A DNA stretch of 64,000 nt from Conchocele bisecta (Eukaryota > Mollusca > Bivalvia > Lucinida > Thyasiridae). This document shows positions 10,497 to 21,277 of the stretch, piece after piece. Both the position numbers and the translations under genes were made by a program. Within the stretch, counting starts at the first letter, position 1; every line of letters starts with the position of its first letter. The notes under the pieces are model-generated. The model was not told the DNA's origin. It saw nothing but the letters and a program-made list of their open reading frames with translations, and did not search any database. The stretch covers positions 23,749,919 to 23,813,918 of the forward strand of contig CM055279.1 in NCBI GenBank assembly GCA_029237695.1. Direction: 5' to 3'.

Positions 10497-10908
10497 TACG
10501 GAGCCCCTCAGGGGACATGTATTTTGTTTTATTAATTCGTTCCCACGAAATAACAGTTCGTTCCCTCAATTTAACAATTCGTTCCCTCGAATTAACAATT
10601 CGTTCCCACGATATAACAATTCGTTCCCTCGAATTAACAATTCGTTCACACGAAATGACAATTCGTTCCCTCAATTTAACAATTCGTTCCCTCGAACTAA
10701 CAATTCGTTCCCACGATATAACAATTCGTTCCCGCGAATTAACAATTTGTTCCCACGAAATGACAATTCGTTCCCACGCTATAACAATTCGGTCCCACGA
10801 ATTAACGATTCGTGTGAACGAATTGTTCAATTGAGGGAACGAATTGTTATTTCGTGGGTACGAATTAATTAAAAAATAATAATTCTACGTCCCCTGAGGG
10901 GCTTCGTA
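10497..10908. mobile_element. Family K hairpin, complete
   Basis: The ends TACGGAGCCCCTCAGGGGAC and GTCCCCTGAGGGGCTTCGTA bound a core of about fifteen 20-bp units (TTCGTTCCCTCAATTTAACA and related). Nearly all units run one way; the reversed arm is short. This asymmetry suggests unit number changes after insertion. Confidence 0.75.
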
Positions 10909-11114
10909 ATATTGCTACACGGTATAGTCAACGGTATAAATTTGCGTATTATTGTTTCCATTTCGCACTAAAATATATCAGTAATCAGCTCATTGATTGT
11001 TTACTCTTCATGTCTATCACCACCCCTGTCCAAAAGCGAAAACTATACATTTATTGAAACCGTAGTGATTGATCGCTAGCTTCCTATTTGCGCTGTCTTC
11101 TTTCTAAATACAGA
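10909..11114. other. Unannotated stretch
   Basis: Nothing recognised. Confidence 0.35.
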
Positions 11115-11240
11115 ATATGAATATAGATAGCGGAAGTAGTCATATTTGCACCGGAAGATGTTTATTTCATCGATGAGAACATATGACTTTTATTTACATC
11201 GTATAACTATGTATTTCATGGGTAGGTATATAATAAATAC
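11115..11240 (+). repeat. Dispersed 125-bp repeat
   Basis: Nearly the same sequence (AGATAGCGGAAGTAGTCATA through GGTAGGTATATAATAAAT) recurs at 30465-30590. No terminal repeats were seen. At 30590 it runs straight into a family J fragment; here it runs into A'-like ACCTGGTATTCTC. Confidence 0.6.
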
Positions 11241-11266
11241 ATTAACCTGGTATTCTCTATAATATA

Positions 11267-11400
11267 TATGTGACCGTGACTGGAGAAATATGGCTTGTGG
11301 GTTTTGCGACCAGTGCAGATCCAGATCAGTCTGTGCATTCGCACAGTCTGATCAGGATCTGCACTGTTCGCCATTCCATCAATGAAACACTCATCCGACG
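11267..11400 (+). mobile_element. Family H element, truncated
   Basis: It begins ATATGTGACCGTGACTGGAG and holds the central hairpin (CAGATCAGTCTGTGCATTCG with its partner). It ends after CATCAATGAAACACTC; the right terminal repeat is missing. Confidence 0.6.
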
Positions 11401-11640
11401 TTATTTAAAGAATATTTCTCAGTTTCTGTAGATATATGTTATGAAAATATCGCGCATCTTCTGAGGTACATTTGTATAAAATCACAAGACGTGTCTCATA
11501 AGGTTTACACACACTAAATCAGTAGCTAGATATTCATACGAGGTGCAGTCAAAAGAGTCGGTGTTTGAGGTCCCAGACAGTGTGTGCTTGCAGTAGCTTG
11601 TCATTTGGTTTACCTCTAACCTACTTCACAAGCATCATTG
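11401..11640. other. Unannotated stretch
   Basis: Nothing recognised. Confidence 0.35.
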
Positions 11641-11946
11641 TACGGAGCCCCGCAGGGGTCATGGATTTGTTTTATTAATTCGTTCCCACGAAATAACAAT
11701 TCGTTCCCTCAATTTAGCAATTCGTTACCTCGAATTAACAATTCGTTCCCACGAAATAACAATTCGTTCCCTCAATTTAGCAATTCGTTACCTCGAATTA
11801 ACAATTCGTTCCCACGAAATAACAATTCGTTCCCACGGGAACGAATTGTTATTTCGTGGGAACGAATTGTTAAATTGATGGAACGAATTGTTATTTCGTG
11901 GGAACGAATTAATAAAAAAAAGAATTCTGCGTCCCCTGCAGGGCTC
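11641..11946. mobile_element. Family K hairpin
   Basis: The left end TACGGAGCCCCGCAGGGGTC is clear and the right end is GTCCCCTGCAGGGCTC. In the left arm a block of about 80 bp (11693-11770) is itself duplicated, so the minisatellite has grown in multi-unit steps. Confidence 0.7.
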
Positions 11947-12148
11947 AACATATTGTTCAAGCATATTTCTTTTTTTGAGCACTTACGTACAAGTCATGTG
12001 ACGTAGATGCAATTCCAGCGGCTGACATTTCGAGCCAGAGTTGTCATAGGATATTGAATTCATCGTGCTTAGCAATAATTAATATCAGTCCTATATTTGA
12101 ATTAGTGTTGATCCAGAGCAGTGTGTGCGTAGATAATGTGAAATGTAT

Positions 12149-12443
12149 TATAGGAATGAACGGCCTTTTTGTGGAATTTATCGGGGTATAAACTAGATAC
12201 AATTTATATCCCCGATAAATTCAACAAAAAGGCCATTCATTCCTTATAATTCCAGCATTTGAAATAAATTCATCAAGAAAATGTGTTTATTTTCCGTTTT
12301 CTTAAGAATTATTTTAACTGCGCCTGACGGTTACGGAAAGTAGTTCGGCATGGAGTTTACTGGGATATAAATTTTGGACAGAGACTTGCTACGGACCAAT
12401 CAAATGTTAGGGAATTGTGTAAATATTTTTGTGCTGGAATTAT
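12149..12443 (+). mobile_element. Family I element
   Basis: Complete copy. The 5' hairpin (GGAATTTATCGGGGTATAAA with GATACAATTTATATCCCCGA) is followed by the conserved 3' part ending TTGTGCTGGAATTAT. Confidence 0.7.
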
Positions 12444-12755
12444 TCATACTAAAACGGATTTGTAGGATATTTAACAATTAATCGAAAATGATGATCACCT
12501 GATTTAATCAGTGTTGAAGCCAGTGAAAATTTGGACAAACCTAAGGTGGTCAAAAGATATTTAATTTGATTTTCATAGGAGTAAGTGAACCAATTTATTT
12601 AGCTTACCTCCAGTGCAGACAGGCTAAAGCTTAATACGTTGAATCTCACTATATCTAACTCCCTGGTTAAACACCACTACAATCAATCAATCACCAGCTG
12701 TCAGAGCCACATCATGCAACTGTTGGAAGAGCTGGGCTTGGAGCTACATGTGCGT
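12444..12755. other. Unannotated stretch
   Basis: Nothing recognised. Confidence 0.35.
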
Positions 12756-12827
12756 ACAGTGGAAACTAGTTATATCGAACACTCTGGGTGGTAACCAGAG
12801 TGTTCGGTATAACGAGGTTCCACTGTA
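12756..12827. mobile_element. Family D-like hairpin, variant
   Basis: The ends ACAGTGGAAACTAGTTATAT and AACGAGGTTCCACTGT keep the family D outline. The inner arms differ: TATCGAACACTCTGG and its complement replace the ACCGGACACC motif. Confidence 0.55.
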
Positions 12828-13240
12828 TGTAAAAGTAGGCTCTGCAACGTCTATATACTTTTGAAAGCAGCAGAGCATTTGGGGTCCTTTGTTAAAGTAT
12901 CTAGTATACTGTAAAATTATTTAGTGTTTTCTAACCTCTAACTAAGTTTCAAAATTTGCATATCAAACTTCCTGTTCCGGTTATGGTTCATTAGTATCGC
13001 CCGGAAGTCAGACTTGATTGTCTCGTACCAGAGAGATTGTTGAATATTCAATTGGATTCCCACATCGGGAACAGACAGTATATAGTATATATTCACAACC
13101 ATGCACAAAATATGCAGATAGTATGATAAAATATTTGACCACAGACAAACATTTCCTGCAGCAAATCTTTTATTTATTTAGCTGACGTAAATACTAGTGG
13201 AGAGGCACTTTGAAGAGAAGTGGTTTAAAACCGATTTCTG
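12828..13240. other. Unannotated stretch
   Basis: Nothing recognised. Confidence 0.35.
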
Positions 13241-15712
13241 TTCAACCCAAGAGAGCAAAAGCAACGACTATGCTAGATTGATACATCATATATTTCTGAA
13301 CATGAATCCGGTGTCGGTCAATCAAATTAGGTGGGACAATGTCAATTTTGAGGTCATTAAGTGCAAAGAGGTCAAATGAGTTCAAAAACATACGTTATAT
13401 CAGTAGATGGACATGTACGTGCATATCATGCTTCAAATATCAGATAAAGTTGTTTAAATTGTTGAATATTCTTCCTTAGGACATATATGAGACGATTCGC
13501 TTTTATGGTGGTTAAGACCGGTGTGTATTTTGCGATTGTCAAGATGGACGCCAGGTTTAAACATTTTGTCTTAAATATATTCTGACTTGATTATTATATG
13601 GTGTTTGGTACTTACAGTATGCGTTTACATACACAGAAATACGTTTTGATAACTTATGAAAAACAATTCACCACTGACAAATTCATATGTGGAATAACAA
13701 AAAATATATAGCTACACTTTCATGCACATTTATATTTCAGTTGTTTGTCTTTTTTGTTATTATTGAATGTGTTCTTTGTATACTTATTATTTGACCATGT
13801 TGGATTATTCAAGATGGCCGCTAAGTATCGCTTAATTTCTTAGGCGCTGTTGATCGACACAGTAGTAAAGAAATGAAACATAATTGGAAATCATATTTGT
13901 AATATTTTAAAACTGCGAGGCTTGTGTTCCAAACTGTACCAAATTATCTGTCGCCGCAAACAAAAGTAAATAAAAATGGCCGCCAACATGGATACAATTC
14001 TGACAGATCTATATTAAGTAGGGTAGTCATCAACGACATAGCATATACCACATCATAAAATCAATGTTTTTGTGTTTCCGATGACAACATAAAGAATGAT
14101 ATTTTATGACCGCCATTTTAGTTACCAAGATGGCTACTATATTGCGTATTTTTATAATATGAGCTATCAACACAATATTGGTGCACCTCATGGATAACAA
14201 TAGATCCTAGCTGTAACATGGTAATGGTTAGTAAACGACTTCATAGTCACGATCTTGGATTTCAAGTGGAACATAATTCTGAATACATGTTGACAATGTC
14301 AAAGGAAATATTTACAATTACATCTAGGTATTCATGCATTTGAGTGAATCAACATAATGCCCGTGTCTAATACCTGTATTCGGATATAAATAAAATACAG
14401 TGGCAGGTTGGGAGCATGTGAATAATAATTGATTATATCATTAACGATGGTGAGTTTAAAATTGCCGGGGAGCGCGATATCTCTGGCTTGGCCCTTATTC
14501 GCATGTTCAACTTTCTTGTAGGCGAGAGTTGAATCCGGCTGATCCCGCTATAAGAGTAATACGATCAGTGGTAATCCTACTACGTCTATGGGGAGGGAGG
14601 AAGTTACTATATTGTGGTGAAGACCTGACAGTAGATCCGGTTTGTCTAATGTCAGGGCTGGATGGAAATTGTATGCAAATATTAAGTTACCCGCCCCCAT
14701 CCATGCATATGAAATGAGCTGTCGATAGTCCGTTTAAAGCCATTAAACATTAAACCGGAACTCTATCATGTTATCTTTAACACGACCATGAACACCAATG
14801 TTGCATTTTATTTTTGCAACAGGTCCGTAACCAGGGGTCGATGCGGTCGGACGACCCCCTCCCCAACCTCCCTCGTCGTGTCTTGATGTCCATTCTTTCA
14901 TGCACTAAAATAAGAAATATTGTCAATACGTAGTCATTTTATAATATTGATGTAAGCAGGAGAGTCGTATTACATGTATGTGCTCAGTTTTTGCTGAGAA
15001 TATATAAAATGGTATTTCAGACCATCTGTATTTCACAATTGTCTGGGAGAGCATGGCCCCGTACCCTCATAGCAGCATCGGGCCATTAAAACCCTCGAAA
15101 AGACTCATTGCTTCACAAAAGTCTGGTTACGGGTCTGTTACATACATCGAAATCGTGAGATACCGGTACATTCCATGCAGATGCGGATATTGTGTCATTT
15201 TCCATTATAACCAAGCCTACTATCTATCTATGAAAAACGATAATCAATGTATTAATGTAGATAATGCTGCCTGGTCTTAATGAATATGTGGTGTCCATCT
15301 TGGATTCATATGGATTTGATAGCCTCCATCTGTGTTTAAAATTAATGCATGATATCCAAAGGTTTTTTTCTGCGTCCGTCCGATCAAGATCCAAGTGCCT
15401 ATTTGTTTTCATTTATCAAATAAGTACACATTTCAAGCTAAATATTGATGCTTGGCGGCCATCTTGAATATGTTGATACTCTCAACGATAGAGACGTCCG
15501 AGCAAACCGAATTGCTTCGTAAATGCCACATAAGAAACAATAATCACCAATGAAACATACTGTAACGGATTGTTCATTTGACCCATGTGCACTTAATGAT
15601 CCAGAAAATGACCTTGTCCCACCTGATGTGATTGACCGACACCGGATTCGTGTTCAGGATGATGTAATGCATTGATTTAAAGTAGCCGTTGCTTTAGCTC
15701 TCTCGGGTTGAA
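13241..15712. mobile_element. 2.5-kb element with about 140-bp inverted ends (F)
   Basis: The left end (from TTCAACCCAAGAGAGCAAAA) and right end (ending GAGCTCTCTCGGGTTGAA in reverse sense) are diverged inverted copies. Both contain ATCCGGTGTCGGTCAATCA-like sequence and GTGGGACAA. A solo arm lies at 1431-1560. The interior has scattered CAAGATGG(C/A)(C/G)GCC motifs but no convincing transposase frame. Probably a non-autonomous DNA element, or two inverted insertions. Confidence 0.45.
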
Positions 15713-15744
15713 CATAATTTATTTGATGGGTGCTTGCCCCGCTA

Positions 15745-15880
15745 CTATACAGAGAATACAGAGCATACATGTCTAGTGTCTTCTCATATCAAGTTTATCA
15801 GGAACGGCTAAGAAACGTGCAGGAATTCTGAGACGCGCCGAGAAATTCAAATCGTTTCCGAACCGAGCCTGGGTGTGCGA
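15745..15880 (+). mobile_element. A' hairpin, degenerate
   Basis: Contains GAGAATACAGAG, CATATCAAGTTTATCAGG, AACGGCTAAGAAACG and CGTTTCCGAACCGAGCCTG in the A' order. The right outer arm is missing. Confidence 0.45.
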
Positions 15881-16010
15881 TCACGTGGTTTCCAAAATGT
15901 CGTAATGCTAGATTGCTTGTAATGTTCACAGCGTAAATGGATAGTTATGCTATATTATTGAAAAGGGGACACATATGAAAATTTCCCAATTGATAATAAA
16001 ACACTTATCG

Positions 16011-16078
16011 CCTTGTCGTATCGGTCAATACGTGGTTTTATCGGGTCAATAAAACCAGGTATTGACCTCACAAGGCGA
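16011..16078. repeat. Hairpin directly upstream of the SINE
   Basis: CGCCTTGTCGTATCGGTCAA and TATTGACCTCACAAGGCG pair, with inner TGGTTTTAT and AATAAAACCA arms. It ends two bases before the tRNA-like sequence. Confidence 0.55.
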
Positions 16079-16079
16079 G

Positions 16080-16310
16080 GTGGCCGGATTAGCTCAGTAG
16101 GTAGAACATCGCACTAATTGGTAGACCCCGGGTTTGATTCCCACCTCGTTCTTGGGCAAGACAACTTCGTGCCAGCCTAGTCCTATCGGATGGGGACTTA
16201 AATAGTCGGTCCCGACATGCAAGGTTATCGAGCGAGTGCCGTCAAAGTACTGAAAGTACTGCCATCAGAGCCTGAAATAAGGAACTGTCATATAGCATGT
16301 GACCTTGACC
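16080..16310 (+). mobile_element. tRNA-derived SINE
   Basis: The head is tRNA-like. An A-box-like TTAGCTCAGTAGGTAGA (about 16089) and a B-box-like GGTTTGATTCC (about 16131) sit at tRNA spacing. The stem is degenerate, with no clear anticodon loop and a body of about 150 bp (CGGATGGGGACTTAAATAG) in place of a terminator. That favours a SINE over a functional tRNA gene. The 3' end is uncertain. Confidence 0.55.
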
Positions 16311-16380
16311 TACATTATTAATGTTAAATCATTTCCTAAGCCACTATAATGCCGTTATTTGTCAACATTTAACTAAGCTA

Positions 16381-16579
16381 TATTGTACGGTGGCACAGAG
16401 GGGACATGGAAATATTTTTACTTTCGCGTGCGCACGCAATAGGTTTTGATGCGCATGCGATAGGGCTTTGCTATCGCATGCGCACGCAAAACCCTATCGC
16501 GAGCGTACTCAAAACATATCGTGTGCGCACGCCAAAGTAAAAAAATAGTTCCATGTCCTCTCTGTGCCACCGTAATATT
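16381..16579. mobile_element. Hairpin with family K-like ends and a different core
   Basis: The ends TACGGTGGCACAGAGGGGAC and GTCCTCTCTGTGCCACCGTA align with the family K ends (TACGGAGCCCCGCAGGGGAC). The core is not the TTCCCACGAA minisatellite: it is repeated GCGCATGCG/GTGCGCACGC hairpin sequence between ACTTTCGCGTG and CGCCAAAGT. Confidence 0.65.
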
Positions 16580-17897
16580 GCCTAGTGTATTGCATATGTT
16601 TGTGAATATATATAAAATAGAAATATCTAATGTTAGCTTAAACTATAGTAATGGCATTTGTTCCAATTTTAGATTATAGCGCGGTGCAAAACTGTTACAG
16701 CGCGTTGCAACTCTGCTTGCTGAATCAACCAATCAGAGCCAACCATTGTGTGACACTTATTTTTTTCTGTAATTGGGACCAAATTGTCGTTATTCCTGAG
16801 ATCCGTGACCGGTGAATATAAATTCAGCCAATGTCGCGTTCATCATTCCAATTATCACTAATTATTGAATTTAAATACTTATGTGTCGCGATGAATAGTA
16901 AATATAGCAGCTTCAGTGATTATGTTCTACAACAATTCTGTCGACTTTGTGAAAATTTGGATATGTAAGAATACACCACGTGGTAAAGTCGTTTTGTCTT
17001 GATTTGGACGGAAATCTTCCTGTAGCGAAAGCTCTGGTAAAAATTGGATGCAACCAATCAGCATAGACTAGGTGTGGCTTCATTGATTTCAGAATACACC
17101 TGTCCCAAAATACACTCCCATATTTCCCAACCGTCAACTCATAGATAAGTTGACATCCGACGACATCTGATTGAACGTAGCTACTACATGCGTGTCACGG
17201 ATTACGGCATCTCAAAATACAGAATTCATTTGTTCTCGAAGTTGCCAAAACACAAGTATGCTCGACTGACACATATATGCAAAGCCTTGCAGAATCAATG
17301 TACGAAACGTCGGAGACATTATGTTAGCATTTTGTAAAACAAATACCAATTTAACATTTTAATTGGAAATAATTATATACTTCACGTGTTTACGTCCCTG
17401 TTAAAATATGTAAAACAAAATTCACAATAATCCGACCGACCATTAATCTCAAGCTCATTTCGACTTCTCTACAACCTACTGCAGTACGGATCGTCATCGT
17501 TGACAGTTATAAAGACTGAAATCAAATTCAAAACGAAGAAAATATGTAATAAATTAACAATGTCGGTAAATGCAAACGATATTCTGTATGAAACCTGTAT
17601 CCACTAACTACAAAGCTGTACTACGCATACGTCATAGCGATTATTTTACAGCGCCACCTATTGCCAATTGGGCTCATTAAACAGGAAAGATAAGCGATTA
17701 CTGATTCATTGCCCGCCTCCGCTGTAGTGTCAGATAGGGTGCAATATAAGAAATATCAATAACACGAACAATAGAAACAAACCGAAAATCGGTTATTATG
17801 GTAGCTTTTGTTTTATTTCTAAATCAGTTGCAAGAACTTAATTTATATTTGGTAATATCAGCTTTAAGTTAAATAAATAGGTAACCATTCATTGAAA
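16580..17897. other. Unannotated stretch, 1.3 kb
   Basis: No repeat pair or array was noticed. A 74-codon open frame on the minus strand (16913-17137) has no recognisable motif and is not called. This is one of the longer repeat-poor stretches in the window. Confidence 0.35.
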
Positions 17898-17968
17898 AAC
17901 ACGGGTTGAACACTGAAAAATAACTAATATTGCAGCACTAGTTATGTTTCAGTGTTCAACACGTGTTA
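17898..17968. repeat. Hairpin
   Basis: Arms AACACGGGTTGAACACTGAA and TTCAGTGTTCAACACGTGTT extend inward through AATAACTA and TAGTTAT, with a short loop. Confidence 0.6.
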
Positions 17969-18230
17969 TTTATTTCTCAGTATGATAAATAATATTTTTT
18001 GTTACCAATCCCAATTTTGTACAGGCGACGTGTATACAATTGTGTTCAGAAATACGATACAAATCTACAATTGAACTAATTTTTCTTAATTAGTTCCATC
18101 CATTTCTATGTATTTCGGAGACACAGTTCCTTTTTTAAACCGCTGTTGATTTGTCTCGGTACACAACTGCCTGAGTTAATCTTGCCCAGATGTCAAGGTT
18201 TCCGAACATCTATTGGCAACATCATACCGT

Positions 18231-18350
18231 AATCAAGCCGTTTGACTGGCTGAGCCCATCTGGCTGCTTGATTTCCAGTACAAAATTCAAGTATTTTGAA
18301 ATTAAAAAAGTGACAAATATTAGCAAGATTAGCGCGGGCGGTGATGCAAC
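18231..18350 (+). repeat. Dispersed repeat shared with the P450 intron
   Basis: AATTCAAGTATTTTGAAAT, then TAGCGCGGGCGGTGATG, is found in reverse complement at about 40035-40130 (ATTTCAAAATACTTGAAT and CACCGCCAGCGCTA). Confidence 0.5.
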
Positions 18351-19039
18351 ATCTCAGACGTTTGTGAACAAATTATAGATACATGAATTAGTTCCGGTCT
18401 TAAAAAACAAAAACAATTCTTCAAGTTGAAAATATATTGTATTTTGGTGGCCGTTAGATCTAAGTTTATAAACGTCTTCCCGCTGGTCTCGAGGCTCAGA
18501 CAGAAACTATTTAAATTTACATAAATATCGCACCCCGACTGCACTAGCAAACATACGTTGTCGCTAATTCCGGATGTTGCCGCTACGTTAGTCGGCATTT
18601 TCCATCTACGACGTCACGAAAATCCACGAAAATGTTCGAGCAGTTACGGAACTGATATTCTCAATTTGTTTTTAATATTTCCCCAAACATTCAACAGTAT
18701 TTAAATCCTTACCAGCTAAAGAATTTGACGATGTGGTTACGTTCATTTCACCATTCACAGAGCAATCATTATACGACATTGAATGAAGAAATTGGCTGTG
18801 TTGAACACTTCTGCCACTGTTCCAATTTGTCCAATGAGTAACGTCGATTTTATGTAAATTGACAATACAGCGGAGCAGGGTGTTTAATTTGTCCGGATTG
18901 TCTTAAAGGTCCGTACATGCAATTATAAATATGCAGTTCGCTCTGACAAATTCACTATCCTGCGGTGTTTTGTTAGGGCGGTTTTTAAATCTCGACTTAT
19001 ACACCAGCTAGCGAGAGATTGATCTCGCATTCTAGGCAC
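18351..19039. other. Unannotated stretch
   Basis: An 89-codon minus-strand frame (18329-18598) has no recognisable domain. Nothing else recognised before the satellite. Confidence 0.35.
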
Positions 19040-20455
19040 ACTTTTTCGCGATATCGCCTCGTCTCGCGTTCTCACAATCTTACAATCTAACCTCGCGTTC
19101 ACGCAATCTCACAATCTAACCTCGCATTCTCACAATCTCATAATCTAACCTTGCGTTCTCACAATCTTACAATTTAATCTCGCGTTCACGCAATCTCACA
19201 ATTTAACCTCGCATTCTCGTAATCTCACAATCTAACCTCGCGTTCTCGCAATATGACAATCTAACCTCGCGTTCTCGCAACGTTACAGTATAACCTCGCG
19301 TTCTCGCAATCTTACAATCTAACATCGCGTTATATCAATATTACAATCTTACCTCGCGTTCTCGCAATCTCACAATCTAACCTCGCGTTCTCGCAATCTC
19401 ATAATATAACCTCGCGTTCTCACAATCTCACAATATAACCTCGCGTTCTCATAATCTTACAATATAACTTCACGTTCTCGCAATCTCATAATCTAACCTC
19501 GCGTTCTCATAATCTTACAATATAACTTCACGTTCTCGCAATCTCATAATCTAACCTCGCGTTCTCATAATCTCACAATATAACTTCACGTTCTCGCAAT
19601 CTCATAATCTAACCTCGCGTTCTCACAATCTCACAATATAACTTCACGTTCTCACAATCTCACAATATAACTTCACGTTCTCGCAATCTCATAATCTAAC
19701 CTCGCGTTCTCATAATCTTACAATATAACCTCGCGTTCTCACAATCTCACAATATAACTTCACGTTCTCGCAATCTCATAATCTAACCTCGCGTTCTCAC
19801 AATCTCACAATATAACTTCACGTTCTCACAATCTCACAATATAACTTCACGTTCTCCGCAATCTCATAATCTAACCTCGCGTTTCTCACAATCTACAATA
19901 TAACCTCGCGTTCTCACAATCTCACAATATAACTTCACGTTCTCACAATCTCACAATATAACTTCACGTTCTCGCAATCTCATAATCTAACCTCGCGTTC
20001 TCACAATCTCACAATATAACCTCGCGTTCTCACAATCTCACAATATAACTTCACGTTCTCACAATCTCACAATATAACTTCACGTTCTCACAATCTCACA
20101 ATATAACTTCGCGTTCTCACAATCTCACAATATAACTTCACGTTCTCGCAATCTCATAATCTAACCTCGCGTTCTCACAATCTTACAATATAACTTCACG
20201 TTCTCGCAATCTCATAATCTAACCTCGCGTTCTCACAATCTCACAATATAACTTCACGTTCTCACAATCTCACAATATAACTTCGCGTTCTCGCAATGTT
20301 ACAATCTAACCTCGCGTTCTCACAATCTCACAATATAACTTCACGTTCTCGCAATCTCATAATCTAACCTCGCGTTCTCATAATCTTACAATCTAGCCTC
20401 GCGTTCTCGCAATCTCACGATCCAACCTCACGTTCTCGCAATCTCACAATCTAAC
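19040..20455 (+). repeat. Satellite array, 29-bp units (about 49 copies)
   Basis: Units read like ACCTCGCGTTCTCACAATCT plus CACAATATA. Through most of the array two variants alternate (ACCTCGCG... then ACTTCACG...), giving a 58-bp higher-order period. Units at both ends are more diverged than the centre, typical of unequal-exchange arrays. No spacers and no leader, so it is not a CRISPR. Confidence 0.85.
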
Positions 20456-20469
20456 GCATGGGGTGTCTC

Positions 20470-21213
20470 ATATCGGGGCGTAGATCACGTGGTTTCCGAA
20501 CGGCATGACGTCATGTATTTTAGTTGTGTTTACAATACATTTCCGGTAATATCTTATAATGGAATGACGGATTCTTGCGAAACATAACACAACAAATGCG
20601 GAAAATGTTGCCCTTTATTGTAAAGTGTGCTGTAATCACAGTAGTATATCGTTATGACGAAGAATCGGTTACCGCCATATAATTCCAGCACAAAAATATT
20701 TACACAATTCCCTAACATTTGATTGGCCCGTAGCAAGTCTCTGTCCAAAATTTATATCCCAGTAAACTCTCATATGCCGAACTACTTTCCGTAACCGTGA
20801 GGCGCAGTTAAAATAATTCTTAAGAAAACGGAAAATAAACACATTTTCTTGATGAATTTATTCCAAATGCTGGAATTATAAGGAATGAATGGCCTTTTTG
20901 TGGAATTTATCGGGGTATAAACTTGGAAAAGTCGAGGGAATACTGGACGAAGGCCAAGTAAATGTAAAAAACAATAAACGGAACGCGATTGTTCGCGGAA
21001 GTTAAAGCTACTAGTATTGTAAATAACTTTTGTTGCACACGCAACACACAACGTGATTGTCTTTGGTGCGTTTATAATACTCATCAAAATCATTCCGCTT
21101 GTTAGGAAGATTTTAAAGAGAATCTACTGAACAAAAATAACGTTGCCAGATTATGTCACGTCGGAAAATCAAGTTCGGAAACGTTCGGAAACCACGTGAT
21201 CTCATACCCCGAA
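20470..21213. mobile_element. Element M: 740 bp with about 30-bp inverted ends
   Basis: Left CGGGGCGTAGATCACGTGGT continuing to TTCCGAACG, and right CGTTCGGAAACCACGTGATC, are diverged complements ending in CCCCG. The left end abuts the satellite. A reversed family I copy (20678-20955) is nested inside. Confidence 0.5.
20678..20955 (-). mobile_element. Family I element, reverse
   Basis: Reverse copy starting ATAATTCCAGCACAAAAATA and ending with a 5' hairpin that has only one arm (GGAATACTGGACGAAGGCC). Minus-strand open frames across it are repeat-derived. Confidence 0.7.
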
Positions 21214-21270
21214 TGTATATGTTAGGCTTGTCGAAGTTGGGTACTGTTCTGATTACAGTACGGATCGAGT

Positions 21271-21277
21271 TATAATA
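21271..21277 (+). repeat. Putative 7-bp target duplication, left
   Basis: TATAATA before GGCCAGGG; the same seven bases follow CCCTGGCC at 23223-23229. Confidence 0.45.

Noticed and set aside
10424..10834. Long open frames on both strands (136 and 113 codons) with repeated RSLELTI or ERIVISW motifs; similar ones at 4153-4512, 11638-12006 and 36327-36587
   Set aside because: They are translations of the 20-bp family K minisatellite, open on both strands because the unit lacks stops. No domain and no codon signal.
16080..16152. A functional tRNA gene
   Set aside because: A and B boxes are recognisable, but the cloverleaf is degenerate and followed by a SINE body without a poly-T terminator.
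16913..17137. 74-codon minus-strand frame
   Set aside because: Length is within chance expectation for this composition and no motif is visible.
19040..20455. Regular 29-bp repeats resembling a CRISPR array
   Set aside because: Units are head-to-tail with no unique spacers, and the genome is eukaryotic; this is a satellite.
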